A stretch of 37,832 nt of DNA from Smittium mucronatum. Its lineage: Eukaryota; Kickxellomycota; Harpellomycetes; Harpellales; Legeriomycetaceae. A program made the translations under genes and the position numbers. The notes under the pieces are model-generated. The model saw only the letters and a program-made list of their open reading frames with translations, was not told where the DNA came from and did not search any database. The stretch lies in NCBI GenBank assembly GCA_001953115.1, contig LSSL01002626.1, positions 1 to 37,832 on the forward strand, read 5' to 3'. This document shows, in pieces, positions 1-10,256 of the stretch. Positions within the stretch are counted from its first letter, which is position 1, and every line of letters begins with the position of its first letter.

Positions 1-481
1 GGGTCTCCATGACATCGGAAAAATGCGGATGGGCAGCTTCTGGACTGTTCAACGCCTGGCCAACTCAAAAATCATCCCAGAAAAATTTAAATCTTTTTGT
101 CCCTGCTGCAATCGGCATGCACCAGAGACTGTTGAACACATACTTCTCGACTGCTCCCGATGGCGATCGATCAGATCACAGACAATCGGACGGTTACTGA
201 CCGCACCGATCGGAAATTTTCGAGAAAATGATTTTTTCTCAGCCAATGAATTTCGGTTGGAAATAGTTGGCAAACTCCTTGGGGGGAGTCTAAACAATCT
301 TTAAGCCAGCTCCGCGCTGGTACCGCCGATCAAAATTTCGAGTTGGAGACAGCTCGATTTTTAGACGGCATCCGTGTTGCCCGATCGCTTATACTAAAAA
401 GTATAAGTGAATCACCAGCCCCCTTGAACCAATGCCCAGTGGGTACGGATCCGCTAGAGCGGCGGAGGGGGGTAGGATGAG
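1..481 (+). mobile_element. 3' end of a non-LTR (LINE) retrotransposon
   Basis: The left edge carries the last ~100 codons of a reverse-transcriptase polyprotein and a ~175-nt 3' untranslated tail. The tail contains two small hairpins: CCAGC/GCTGG at 306-320, and CTTATAC/GTATAAG with a six-base loop at 388-407. Base composition is near-balanced up to about 480 and then drops abruptly into AT-rich DNA, which I take as the element's 3' boundary. No poly(A) tail is obvious there. The 5' part lies outside the window. Confidence 0.75.
2..304 (+). CDS. LINE reverse transcriptase, C-terminal zinc-knuckle end (partial)
   Basis: This frame is open from base 2 and ends at TAA 302-304, giving 100 residues. 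It has the C-terminal zinc-binding region found after the reverse transcriptase domain in many LINE polyproteins (zf-RVT type). The motif is C33-x2-C36-x9-H46-x4-C51, with the typical context GSFWTVQRLA before it and CSRW at its end. In a full element this end is thought to help nucleic-acid binding during target-primed reverse transcription. There is no internal stop or frameshift in the visible part, and G+C is well above the surroundings, so the copy may be young. The gene start and catalytic domain are off the window, so activity cannot be judged. Confidence 0.75.
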   Translation, partial: GLHDIGKMRMGSFWTVQRLANSKIIPEKFKSFCPCCNRHAPETVEHILLDCSRWRSIRSQTIGRLLTAPIGNFRENDFFSANEFRLEIVGKLLGGSLNNL

Positions 482-973
482 ATATTTTTTGAAAATCACA
501 TATATTTTAAAGTTTTTAAACGTTATTTGACCTTTTTACATATTTTTTTTCGTATATTTTGAGTAAAGTAAATCAATTCCAATATATTTTTCATTGAATA
601 TTAATATAATAATTTTTTTTCCGAAATAATATATCGTTTTTAAACAAATCCCTTGAGAACAAATTATTGTATAAACAATTTTCTTCACAGCATACTAATA
701 TTTTTCAGGATTTTCTCATTAAAATTTAAAAAGAAAGATCTCTAAAAAATAAAAATTCTATCTCTTCGCTTTGATAGCTAGCAATTTTTTAATTTAAAAA
801 ATATTTATTTATGTATAATGTTATTATAACACAAATTTTAGTTTAAAAACAATATTGCTAGCCAACTGCAACGCTTTAAATAATCCATATAATCGCTAGG
901 TACTAATGTTAAGAGTGATTTGATTTATTATATAGTTTAAAAATTTGTAATTTATAATTTTGGCTTATAATAA

Positions 974-985
974 CCCCCCCCCCCC
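974..985. repeat. Homopolymer run of 12 C
   Basis: A run of twelve cytosines lies in otherwise ~20-25% G+C sequence. Its length is likely to be unreliable in reads, and no function is implied. Confidence 0.9.
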
Positions 986-1053
986 TCACCATCGAAAAAA
1001 CAAAAATTTCATACTGAGGCTATTGATAGACAGATGGGAGTGGAATATAATTT

Positions 1054-1116
1054 ATTATCTATTATCTATTATCTATTATCTATTATCTATTATCTATTAT
1101 CTATTATCTATTATCT
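1054..1116. repeat. Microsatellite (ATTATCT)9
   Basis: Nine perfect copies of the 7-bp unit ATTATCT run without interruption. Because 7 is not a multiple of 3, the array has no stop in any forward frame, which produces a spurious ORF reading a repeated heptapeptide (IIYYLLS). It is not a gene. Confidence 0.95.
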
Positions 1117-2588
1117 TTATTATTTACTTCAATTTTAATACATTTATATTCAGTTTTAAAATATTATAAATAAACCTCCATAAAAAAATAGTAAAATCAA
1201 GAAAAATACTTTTCACTCACAGTTGATAAATAAAATTTCATAATTTTTAGTGAAAAAAAAAATATACATAATATTTCAAGTTTAAAAAATTTTTATACAT
1301 ATGTGCCATTTAAGAATCATAAACATTTCTCAGCTAATAATAATAAAAATTAATAAAAACCATTTGTTTAAAGTTTTTCTATCTTTTCAGGAATTTTAGC
1401 ATTTAACTATATTTTATAGATTTATAGATTTTTTTTTTTGAGAATAACATTTAATAAATTCAGTTATTAGCACTTGAGACTTACAGAGTTTCAAATAATA
1501 TAAAATACCCATATTCACCTTTCTTACTTAGCGATATTCATTCCAAATATTTAGAAAGATGGTTTTAATTTAGATACAAATTAAGTTTTTTTATTTTCTG
1601 ATAAATTAATTTTTTAAATGAAATTTAATTTCATAATATTACTTTTTTGATTTCAGAAAATATTTTTTTCCACTTAAATTTTAAAATGAAATTTAATTTT
1701 TACGGTAACCTACTCAAAAAATATATATATATATTAAAAAATAATATTGTGGGGGTTGAATGTAGGTGTGGTTTATCTTAAATTTAAGAGATCTATAGGA
1801 TCAATTTTTTTTAAGCATGGGTATTGAATTCTATATTGTTTAAATAATTGTACAGGGAATATTTTTTACAACAATAATTTATTTGAAAAAAGACCAGAAT
1901 TTATCTTTTCAAACTAAAAAAGCAACTATATATAAATATTAACAGTTAAATATTCCAGGTTTAAAATTTTCTTTTCTAATCTAATGGAAATTTATGCAAG
2001 ATAAATACAGAAAAAAAGAGAAAAATGGAAAGTGTTCAGAAAGTTTGTTACGTCATTACCATCTTCTATTCTATCTGCTCCATGCATCCAGGGCATTGGT
2101 TGAAGGGCTTTCATCCAGAGAAAATAGATTAGACAAAATTAAAATTTCACTTATCGAATGTGGAAAAAACTCTATTGGATTTAAATGCTATATTATTATG
2201 ATATTCTCATAAAAAATTTCATTTTGGAATAATATTTTATTTTAACTCAGCTGTAATTCTTAAAAAAAGTTGGTTCGAAATCGTGGCGTAAGTATGCAGA
2301 GGGGAGAATGTTGTCTAAGAAAATTATTGAAATTTCTAATAAATTTTTTATAAAATGTTTTAAATATATCACTTTCGAATTTTAATAAACAAACTTACAT
2401 ACACAAAATGTCTAATTTTAATCAATGCGAAATAATAGATGTAATAAATTATTTTTTTTGTTTAGATGAGCTTATATTTGAAGCTAATTTTATCTGAATT
2501 GAATGGAAAAAAAAATTCTAGATATGAGAGTAAAAAATAATACAGTTAATAACAATCCTTTTTAGTGGCGTGAGGAACAATAAAATGA

Positions 2589-5500
2589 TTAAATGCCCGA
2601 TTTAGGACTAGAATTATTATCGATACATTTACAGCACTCTTCAAGTACGTTGATGACTGAGTAAGGAGAGCCTGAATCCCAATTAGAAACAGCGTTTTCA
2701 GCTGCCCTAAACTTGGATTTTTTAGAATTTAATCCAGATCCAAATCCAATAATCTCTGAATTATGAATTATTAGGAAAGTTACATATGGGGATCGGTTAG
2801 TTTTTTTTAGTTCGACCATATTAGGGATTAGTCCTGGGGGAACATCTCGATCAACTCCACCCTCAACGATACTGCCCTTAGAGCCATAATTACGATTTTC
2901 AAATGGATTTTTATAAGAGTTGACGCTATTATAGTCCAGTATATTAAAAGAGCTAAGAATTTTCCTGTTTTTTTTATCAATTAGTTTGTTTATTTTGGCA
3001 TCCTTGATTGCTGAATCAATTTCCATGGTGGAATATTTGAACGAATGACATTTCTTTGATTGGATGAGCATTTGGGCATGAATTATCGAGTTTAAAGTTA
3101 TTTGGTGGGGCCCAATAAATTTTTTGATGAATGGTAAAAAAATTTTGTCGAAGACCTTCTCAGTTGAACTTAAAGAAAACCCTGAATCAGCATACACAGC
3201 TCCGATCAGGGATTCATGAATATCGCCCATAGTTTTTGGAGGTTCTGAGGATTTCCAAAGTTCGGGCGGCAAATCCAACCATTGTGGGGAGCCATTTTCG
3301 AAATCATCATATGATGAATCATAAGAGAGAAAATCGTTCAAGTTGGGATTAATAGTACTAGTCTCATCATCTGAATCACAAATAATGACATCAGAAGGCT
3401 TACGTAATTTTACTTTGAACGCATTGTTACCCAAAGACTCCTGAGCAGAGTTAGGCTCGTTTGAGTTTAGAGAATTGAAAACGTTTTTTACGGATGTATC
3501 CGTATTAAAGTCGCTGGCAATATGAGAATTTTTCCTGTATCTCCAATTAGAAATGTTGTATTCTATTGAATCAGAGTACGATTTGATTTCGTTAAACAAT
3601 AGATTACTGTCAGATATGATATATTTATGAAAATTGTGCAAATAGGAAATTAATCCCAGCACACTATTGCTTACAGCAACATGTTTAACCAGTGTCATGA
3701 TATGCTGGGAAAGAGATTTTTTGACTTTAACCTGGTCATAGTAATAATCAGTAATTAACATCGATATCACAGCATCGCCAAGAAACTCCAAACGCTGATA
3801 AGAAGACAGTTCAGTTTTGGGGGATGAATGTGTCAGAGCCTCGATAAGAATATTAGAGTTTTTAAATTTGTACCCAATAATGGATTCAACCTCATTGATT
3901 CTTTTCAAATTTCCAGATATATCATCCTGAGGAGAAATTATTGGATCTGAGGGATCAAAAGATAAATCAATAAGATCACTGAATTTCTCATCATCACTAT
4001 TTTGACTTCTTTTAATATGGGCATTAAAAGACACAGACATGTCCTGCCACTCATTCCAATCAGATTTTACTATACCGAGAGATTTTGCAACTTTGAACGC
4101 TGATTCGATCCCAGAAAATTTATAAGAAGCGCCTAATACAGACTCTACAAGATCAGCCTGAGTTTTTAAAGACGCTTTAGAAAAATGGCGTGCGGGCCCA
4201 ACGAGATTGAAATGCTGTTTATGGTATGGCGATTTTCCCTTTTTTTTAACATATTCAGGAGGTTTTTTGGTACCGAAAAAGGCATAAATTGGTTTTGGAA
4301 GTATCGTTTCAGCGTTAGAATTTGGACCTCGGTTAAGCTTTTCTTTCTCAGGGTTAGTGATTTGTTGATTGTCGGCGGGATTAACATCTTGAAAGGAATC
4401 AGCTTTTCCATTAGATTTTGAGTTAGATTCAGTTAGCATGATTAGATCTTCTAGGAGTTTGAGTCCTTCACTGGTATTGGGTTCGTTCTTATGTTCAACA
4501 TTAAGAAGGTTATCAGAAATGATTCCATTCAAATTATTAGAACTATTGATTTCAATAAGATTTGAAGAATTGCTACCAAGGATGTCGGAAATAGTTGGTC
4601 CCTTTTTGGGCTTGGCATTTAAAAGATCATTACTATTAATAATAGATGAATCCGGTAGCTTTTCTGCACTTATACAAACACTTTGTGCATCATTGCTCGA
4701 TTGGGTCATGGATGCATCAACAAGAGAATTAGAAAAATGGGGGTCTATTATATTATTGTGTAGATCAGGATCAAATTTGTATTTATTGAGATAATGAATC
4801 AAATCAAATTTATCATAATCAACTTTATTTTCAAACCTTTTGAACGATATGCCTTCATCATATTTGAAGCTTGATGAAGATTGTTGATTTGTGAGATTTT
4901 TTTCGGTTTTGAGTTTTGAAAGATTTGAGAACAAACGTATTTCTGAAAGTGAAATAACGTTTGATACCTTATCTTGTGATGAAGATAAATTAAGGAATTG
5001 ATCCTCACTAAGCTCCAAGTCACGAGTGGGGATCACCTTCTGCTTTTCAACGTTATTCGGTTGTAGAGGGAGATGAGCTGGGGATATTGATTCCATTCCA
5101 ACGGAAATATTTTTAATTGAGTCCAAATCGGCGACTTTGGAAGTGGTAACATCTGTAGTTTTATGAGTTGAGGGTGGGGTTGTTTTTATTATAATTGGAG
5201 GGCAAGAGCAACCATCGGTTATGAATCTATCAGAATAATTTTGTAACTTATAATCACGGTTAGGGCATCCACGAACATAACTCCAGGGCTGTGAATTGTG
5301 TGAAATTGTTCTTGGTAAAGGAAAGACAGATCTTTTCCACCCGATTCCTGGGGGGAAGATGTGTTTTGCATCAAAATTTAATTGATTAAGCCCGTAATAC
5401 AATCCTGTTTTTCGACTAACTTTGGCTAAAAAATTGTTGCTTACAAGCAAACCTGTGTACGAAGATAAAATTCCTTCATGAGAAATTGGTGGGATCAAGC

Positions 5501-8500
5501 CTGAAAACAATTGAGTGGTGACTATTAGCTTCAAAACTGAATCCCCTAACATTTCCAGGCGTTGATAATTTACGTCTTCATTGGGAATCTGAGAAGTTAA
5601 AGCTGTTCTAAACAGCCAGCTTGGTAGTCTGTTTAAATCTTGGTAGTTTTCATAAACAGTTTTATCGACTAATCTTTCGCTCAAGCTTTCGTCAATGATT
5701 TTAGGGGATAAAGGCGCTATAGAATCTTTAGATAACTTAGAGCTTAAAGCTATCAAATCTTTGAAAGAAATTATGTTATCAAAAATGTTTATATCAGTCT
5801 CATTCTGCAAAGAGCTTTTATTAGCAATATCAGGTTGAGAAGATAAACTAGATGGAGAGATAGGAAGTTTCAGGAATTTGCTTAAATCAAAATGGATGAG
5901 AGTGAAATGTAATCTGTGCATTAAAGATGGAAGAACTGATAGTAATTGTAACTGTGCTACGCTCCATGGTAAGATTCGTACCATGGAGGGAATTGCAACC
6001 AAATCAAGTAACCTTCCAGACACTGTGTTGAGTATTTTGAGTTCTAATGATTCTAGTTCCTTTAAATTAATATTCGGATTAATTTGAGATTTATACCCCT
6101 TAAGTTTTAAGTCTATGTCCTTTAATGGATCAGGTAGAGATTTATTGTAAGATAAGGATTGTTCACGAGGAGTATTAGAGGTGAATAAATTAAGGGAATT
6201 TTCTTCGAAGTAAGATTCGGAATCATCATTGATGCTTGAAGTAGAGTTAATCTTTTTGTTAAGATAATTCAGAGGAAATTCGATTTTTTCGATTTTTATT
6301 AAATTACATCCAGTTACGGAAGAGTAATCCATATCATTAAATATTAGGGAATTTTGGTAAAGATAATCCAGCAATCTTAGATCTGATGCTTTTTCAGGAA
6401 TATAAGATTTCAAAACGGCAAGCTCATTGCAGGAATTCAAATTATTATGAGAAATTCCGAAAAAAGCCTCAGAACTAATAAATTCTGGGTTGTGTGGTTG
6501 AATAGTAAGATTTGAATCCAAATCGGATAAAATCTCAGAGATGGTATTGTTTGAGGTGGTCTTCAGAATGTTTTTTGGACTACATATGGAGTATTTGTTG
6601 ATATCAGAAACAAAGGAATGCTTTGAAAACAATTCTTTCCATTCTGAAACTTCAAAACTGGAAAGTCTTATAGGGCCGTTTATAAACTGTTTTAATTGAT
6701 CCCAACATATGTCATTTGATGAAAACTTTGGCAATTTATCTGAAAATCCTAAAAACTGGTCAAATTTATGAAGATTTGAAACGTCGTTGTAGTTATATTT
6801 TTGAACATCAAAATCCCTTCTCTGTTTAAAAACAGATAATATCTTATCTTCAAAATCCTTGGTTGGTATTGCGAATGCATACGAAGCATCCTTGGGATCG
6901 ACTCTATATTCAGCTTGATGCAGCAAAGAGAAAATGGATGATGTAAAAATTACAAGATCCTCCCATTGTGATGTAGAAACGGAGATTTTGTTGTTATCTG
7001 GCGAGGAATTATGATTTGGGCACTTGGAACCGCTCATATCGCTTAACAGATAATCAGCAGAATCACAAAAACAATTGCTCTTAATTTTTAAAGGATCAAA
7101 TTTGTAATATCTCGGAATATTGGAACGCGTGTCAGAATAAAGAGGAATTGTCATGTTTTCAGGGATCTGATTTACAAAAAATGCTAAAAGAGGGAGTTCA
7201 TCTACATGTTCGGAGTTTAAGTGGGGCAAATTATGGAAAAGTGAACCAAGGGAATCGGTATCATTTTTAAATTTAAAAGGATTCAAATCGATTACATATG
7301 CGTACAAATCTATATTTTTCTTATCAAAATCAAAGCCCACCTCATCCTTACTTTTGTTAAACGATAATGGAGTCCAGTGAGTAGGGTTAAAATTTTCGAA
7401 AGTAATGACATCAAAATCAGGTTTCGATTTTTTGCCACTACGGCTGATTTTTTGTAATTTAGATGGAGTATTATTTAAGTTTGAAAGTTTTCTTTTTTTA
7501 GAAGGAGTAGAGTTAAAAGGGGGTACTAGCAAACTCAAGGGCGAAAAAGGTTTGATCTTGGGCTTTAATTTGGAAACTGGGACAGGATCTCGACCAGATT
7601 TTAAACAGGAGTTGACTGAAAGATCAAAGGGTTGAAAAAAGTTTGTACAGTATTTGTTTTTAATTATATTTTCAAGATCTGAGTAAGCGCTTCCCAAAAT
7701 ATTTCTTTTAGTGGAATGTTTCAAATGTGAAGTTTTGAGATCCACAGGCATTAAATAATCATTTAAAGCTCCATAAAAATAAAGAACTATAGCGGAATAA
7801 AATATTGATGATTGTTTAGCAGTTTTGATGGAAATTGACCATGGTCCGACTACGGTGCGAATGGTAGAACAGGATGGAAAAGTTAATTTGCATCTAAATT
7901 TGGAAGAAAGCGATTCAACTTTGTAATCTATTTTATTAATAGCATAAAAATCTCTAGGTAGGGACTGAACGTATTTATTTATGACAACCTTTGCAGAATT
8001 AGAAGTTAGCTGGGCGGATGTTTCTGGGACTCGAAAGAAAGATTTACTTACAGAATCAGAAATAGATGCTAAATGGATCTCATGTGCGATATTCTTTAAT
8101 TTTTGCAGTGATTCATTGTCTAGATTTATACTAGTTTCTATGGCCATTTCAGCAATATACTCAGACTTGGAGAGATTTTTCGGTAAGCTTTTTCTGTTAG
8201 AAATTTCATTAAGCAATTTTCCATGGACCAAATCAGAACTGCCATTTTTATTATTTTTTGAAGTAGGAATATTTTTAAATTTTTTTTCCATAGAAACCAG
8301 AGAATCGTAATGAGATTTATCTCTGTGGCTACTTTTATCTATTACAGCCTGGGAGACATTTGATTTACTTTTAAATGTGGGCTTAGAAGATCCGGGTTTA
8401 GGTAAGTTTTTGGGAACCATTATAACATATTTGGAGAAAGAATGCCTAGCACGACCTCTAGCTTGTACAAAGCTCACAAGAGTTAATGCAGGATCAAATC

Positions 8501-10232
8501 TGATAACCAAATTACAAGATGAGATATCCAAACCTTCTTCTGCGACTTGAGTGGCTACAAGCAAATTAGTTTCACCAGATTTAAATCTTAATAAAGTGGA
8601 CAGCTGATTAAGAGAAGCAGCCCCTTTCGCAGAACTAAATGCTAAATTTAAAGCTTGTAAAATAGGCTTTTTTTTGTATTGATTACTCCCTATGAAGGGC
8701 TCGCATCTGATGAAATCAAATTCAGAGAAGCTACGGATAATGAGAGAAAGAGCATATGCAACAGATCTTCTATTGACGAAAATGATAGCACTGAAAGGAT
8801 CTTGATGTCTGCTATGTCTATTAAGGGGTTTGTATTTTAAAAGATATTGGAGAAGGACGTTTACTTTAGAGGTAAGATAAGGGAATGAGCTATTCCAAGA
8901 ATGAACGCCAGGCTGATATATATGGTCGAAATTGTATTCAAGAGAGCCATTTTTGAATATACCAAAGTCGTTGCGGATGAAAAGTTCATTATTCAAGTTC
9001 CCATGGAGATAAATCAATTTTATTGCATCGTTAATTTCACGGAAAACTGCGTCATTTTTGACGTTATTTTTAACGACTGGATTTTTTGAGTTAGAATGAT
9101 TTGAGTGGTCATTGAACGAAAAGTTATCAGGTAATGAAGAGGAAGAGGGGTTATTTTTTAAAACCACATCCTTCCAGTAGGAAGTAAGGGCATACATAAC
9201 AAAAAGACCTGCATAGTAACCGAGCTCTTTTTTGATAAAGTTGACTTCAACTTTAATGGATTCAATCTCACTATAATTTTTAATTTGACTGAACACGAAA
9301 TCACCAAGCCATCCGCTACTATTATTTAATTCTAAGTCGTACTCTAGAGTAACATTGAGCAAATCCCCAGTATTTAAACCTTCGGAGTTTGGTAGATTGT
9401 AGGTTTGAATGTCAGAATCCATAGATTGCTGGATTCGATTTAAAGAATATTCCAAACTTTCATTTGCATTTGCAGTTGAAGCGGTCATACCAAATACTCG
9501 AGGTCTTTCATCAACAGGAGCTAAATCGTAGAACTCGCGCATCAATTGGTTGTAAGGAGTGCCTTTTCTACAATGATGGCATTCGTCAAAAATGATGAGA
9601 TTGATATCAGAAATCTTTACAAACCCGTGTCTTAGACAATTGAGTAAAGTTTGGCTAGTCATAACGTGAACTTGAGCAGATCGCCAAGAATCATCCCATT
9701 CTTTATGGTTGTATTGACCATGCCTTCCTCTGCTTTTGTAGATTTTAACGGATACCCCGGTTGTTTCAGAGAGAAACCTACCTTGTTGCTCGATGAGTAC
9801 AGTGGTGTTGCACAGGAAAAGCGTTATCTTTAGGGGTTTATGATGGACTAAGGGATCAGAAGCTCCAAAACTGTCGAAATCAATTAGAGGAGAATCTTTT
9901 TGAGCAAAATATTCTATTATCATTGAAGCGATTAGTGTTTTTCCTGAACCAGTTTCTAAAACTATTATTGTATTCTTGTTTAAAGAGCGTAAAAATAATT
10001 CTTTTTGGTAGTCGCGGGGCTTTATGCCGCCAGATAAATTCTCGAAGTTAACCAGGAAATCACCATTGATAATATTAGTATCATGATCGAATTCAGGGTC
10101 CTGGTAAAAATCATTAAAACAGTCTTGATCAGAAAAGTCTTGTAAATCGTTGTTGATATAATATTCTGGTGACCAATTCTCTGAGTACCTGGGATCTACA
10201 TAGCCAGTTTGAAAATCATGACCTGAATTCAT
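2589..10232 (-). CDS. Dicer-like ribonuclease III, 2547 aa, no introns
   Basis: This protein would cut long double-stranded RNA into small RNAs for RNA silencing. Domains in order: DEAD/H-type helicase (~70-610) with Walker A LETGSGKT (92-99), DECH (216-219), GMTAS (248-252), VATQVAEEGLDI (559-570) and QARGRAR (590-596); dimerization (DUF283-like) fold (~736-832); a platform/PAZ-like part (~1008-1190); connector (~1390-1450); RNase IIIa with YQRLEMLGDSVLK (E1560, D1564) and QADLVES (D2027, E2030); RNase IIIb with YQRLEFLGDAV (E2149, D2153) and GDIHES (D2337, E2340); and a C-terminal dsRNA-binding fold (~2390-2518). All eight catalytic acids are present. KKRKL (~912-916) may be a nuclear localisation signal. 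An in-frame TAG nine bases upstream supports this ATG. At 2547 residues it is far longer than the roughly 1400-1600 of common fungal Dicers, mainly through Asn/Ser/Lys-rich insertions, including ~400 residues inside RNase IIIa. It is divergent to the PLP gene. The family is certain; the orthologue type is not. Confidence 0.96.
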   Translation of the reverse strand: MNSGHDFQTGYVDPRYSENWSPEYYINNDLQDFSDQDCFNDFYQDPEFDHDTNIINGDFLVNFENLSGGIKPRDYQKELFLRSLNKNTIIVLETGSGKTLIASMIIEYFAQKDSPLIDFDSFGASDPLVHHKPLKITLFLCNTTVLIEQQGRFLSETTGVSVKIYKSRGRHGQYNHKEWDDSWRSAQVHVMTSQTLLNCLRHGFVKISDINLIIFDECHHCRKGTPYNQLMREFYDLAPVDERPRVFGMTASTANANESLEYSLNRIQQSMDSDIQTYNLPNSEGLNTGDLLNVTLEYDLELNNSSGWLGDFVFSQIKNYSEIESIKVEVNFIKKELGYYAGLFVMYALTSYWKDVVLKNNPSSSSLPDNFSFNDHSNHSNSKNPVVKNNVKNDAVFREINDAIKLIYLHGNLNNELFIRNDFGIFKNGSLEYNFDHIYQPGVHSWNSSFPYLTSKVNVLLQYLLKYKPLNRHSRHQDPFSAIIFVNRRSVAYALSLIIRSFSEFDFIRCEPFIGSNQYKKKPILQALNLAFSSAKGAASLNQLSTLLRFKSGETNLLVATQVAEEGLDISSCNLVIRFDPALTLVSFVQARGRARHSFSKYVIMVPKNLPKPGSSKPTFKSKSNVSQAVIDKSSHRDKSHYDSLVSMEKKFKNIPTSKNNKNGSSDLVHGKLLNEISNRKSLPKNLSKSEYIAEMAIETSINLDNESLQKLKNIAHEIHLASISDSVSKSFFRVPETSAQLTSNSAKVVINKYVQSLPRDFYAINKIDYKVESLSSKFRCKLTFPSCSTIRTVVGPWSISIKTAKQSSIFYSAIVLYFYGALNDYLMPVDLKTSHLKHSTKRNILGSAYSDLENIIKNKYCTNFFQPFDLSVNSCLKSGRDPVPVSKLKPKIKPFSPLSLLVPPFNSTPSKKRKLSNLNNTPSKLQKISRSGKKSKPDFDVITFENFNPTHWTPLSFNKSKDEVGFDFDKKNIDLYAYVIDLNPFKFKNDTDSLGSLFHNLPHLNSEHVDELPLLAFFVNQIPENMTIPLYSDTRSNIPRYYKFDPLKIKSNCFCDSADYLLSDMSGSKCPNHNSSPDNNKISVSTSQWEDLVIFTSSIFSLLHQAEYRVDPKDASYAFAIPTKDFEDKILSVFKQRRDFDVQKYNYNDVSNLHKFDQFLGFSDKLPKFSSNDICWDQLKQFINGPIRLSSFEVSEWKELFSKHSFVSDINKYSICSPKNILKTTSNNTISEILSDLDSNLTIQPHNPEFISSEAFFGISHNNLNSCNELAVLKSYIPEKASDLRLLDYLYQNSLIFNDMDYSSVTGCNLIKIEKIEFPLNYLNKKINSTSSINDDSESYFEENSLNLFTSNTPREQSLSYNKSLPDPLKDIDLKLKGYKSQINPNINLKELESLELKILNTVSGRLLDLVAIPSMVRILPWSVAQLQLLSVLPSLMHRLHFTLIHFDLSKFLKLPISPSSLSSQPDIANKSSLQNETDINIFDNIISFKDLIALSSKLSKDSIAPLSPKIIDESLSERLVDKTVYENYQDLNRLPSWLFRTALTSQIPNEDVNYQRLEMLGDSVLKLIVTTQLFSGLIPPISHEGILSSYTGLLVSNNFLAKVSRKTGLYYGLNQLNFDAKHIFPPGIGWKRSVFPLPRTISHNSQPWSYVRGCPNRDYKLQNYSDRFITDGCSCPPIIIKTTPPSTHKTTDVTTSKVADLDSIKNISVGMESISPAHLPLQPNNVEKQKVIPTRDLELSEDQFLNLSSSQDKVSNVISLSEIRLFSNLSKLKTEKNLTNQQSSSSFKYDEGISFKRFENKVDYDKFDLIHYLNKYKFDPDLHNNIIDPHFSNSLVDASMTQSSNDAQSVCISAEKLPDSSIINSNDLLNAKPKKGPTISDILGSNSSNLIEINSSNNLNGIISDNLLNVEHKNEPNTSEGLKLLEDLIMLTESNSKSNGKADSFQDVNPADNQQITNPEKEKLNRGPNSNAETILPKPIYAFFGTKKPPEYVKKKGKSPYHKQHFNLVGPARHFSKASLKTQADLVESVLGASYKFSGIESAFKVAKSLGIVKSDWNEWQDMSVSFNAHIKRSQNSDDEKFSDLIDLSFDPSDPIISPQDDISGNLKRINEVESIIGYKFKNSNILIEALTHSSPKTELSSYQRLEFLGDAVISMLITDYYYDQVKVKKSLSQHIMTLVKHVAVSNSVLGLISYLHNFHKYIISDSNLLFNEIKSYSDSIEYNISNWRYRKNSHIASDFNTDTSVKNVFNSLNSNEPNSAQESLGNNAFKVKLRKPSDVIICDSDDETSTINPNLNDFLSYDSSYDDFENGSPQWLDLPPELWKSSEPPKTMGDIHESLIGAVYADSGFSLSSTEKVFDKIFLPFIKKFIGPHQITLNSIIHAQMLIQSKKCHSFKYSTMEIDSAIKDAKINKLIDKKNRKILSSFNILDYNSVNSYKNPFENRNYGSKGSIVEGGVDRDVPPGLIPNMVELKKTNRSPYVTFLIIHNSEIIGFGSGLNSKKSKFRAAENAVSNWDSGSPYSVINVLEECCKCIDNNSSPKSGI

Positions 10233-10256
10233 TATACTCTAAGAAATAACAAAAGA

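Larger units (their letters stand above)
482..2588. other. AT-rich intergenic stretch
   Basis: About 2.1 kb of very AT-rich DNA lies between the LINE end and the 3' end of the Dicer gene. It holds a 12-C run and a 7-bp microsatellite, listed separately. The only coding-like trace is a 40-codon minus-strand ORF (2114-1992, starting MKALQPMPWMHG) with a faintly gag-like look (EDGNDVTNFLNTF), too short to call. I see no tRNA or other RNA gene. The Dicer 3' UTR and polyadenylation site must lie at the right end, but no single signal stands out. Confidence 0.6.

Noticed and set aside
9..200. Second plus-strand frame across the LINE end
   Set aside because: It overlaps the frame that carries the zinc-knuckle motif and has no family signature.
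960..1169. 69-codon plus-strand ORF
   Set aside because: It is created by the C12 run and the (ATTATCT)9 array, which has no stop in any forward frame.
2265..2295. GGTTCGAAATC as a tRNA B box
   Set aside because: No A box or pairing acceptor stem lies at the right distance, so no tRNA can be drawn.
4166..8310. Several 60-118-codon frames inside the Dicer gene on both strands
   Set aside because: They are shadows of the long Dicer frame, with no independent motifs.
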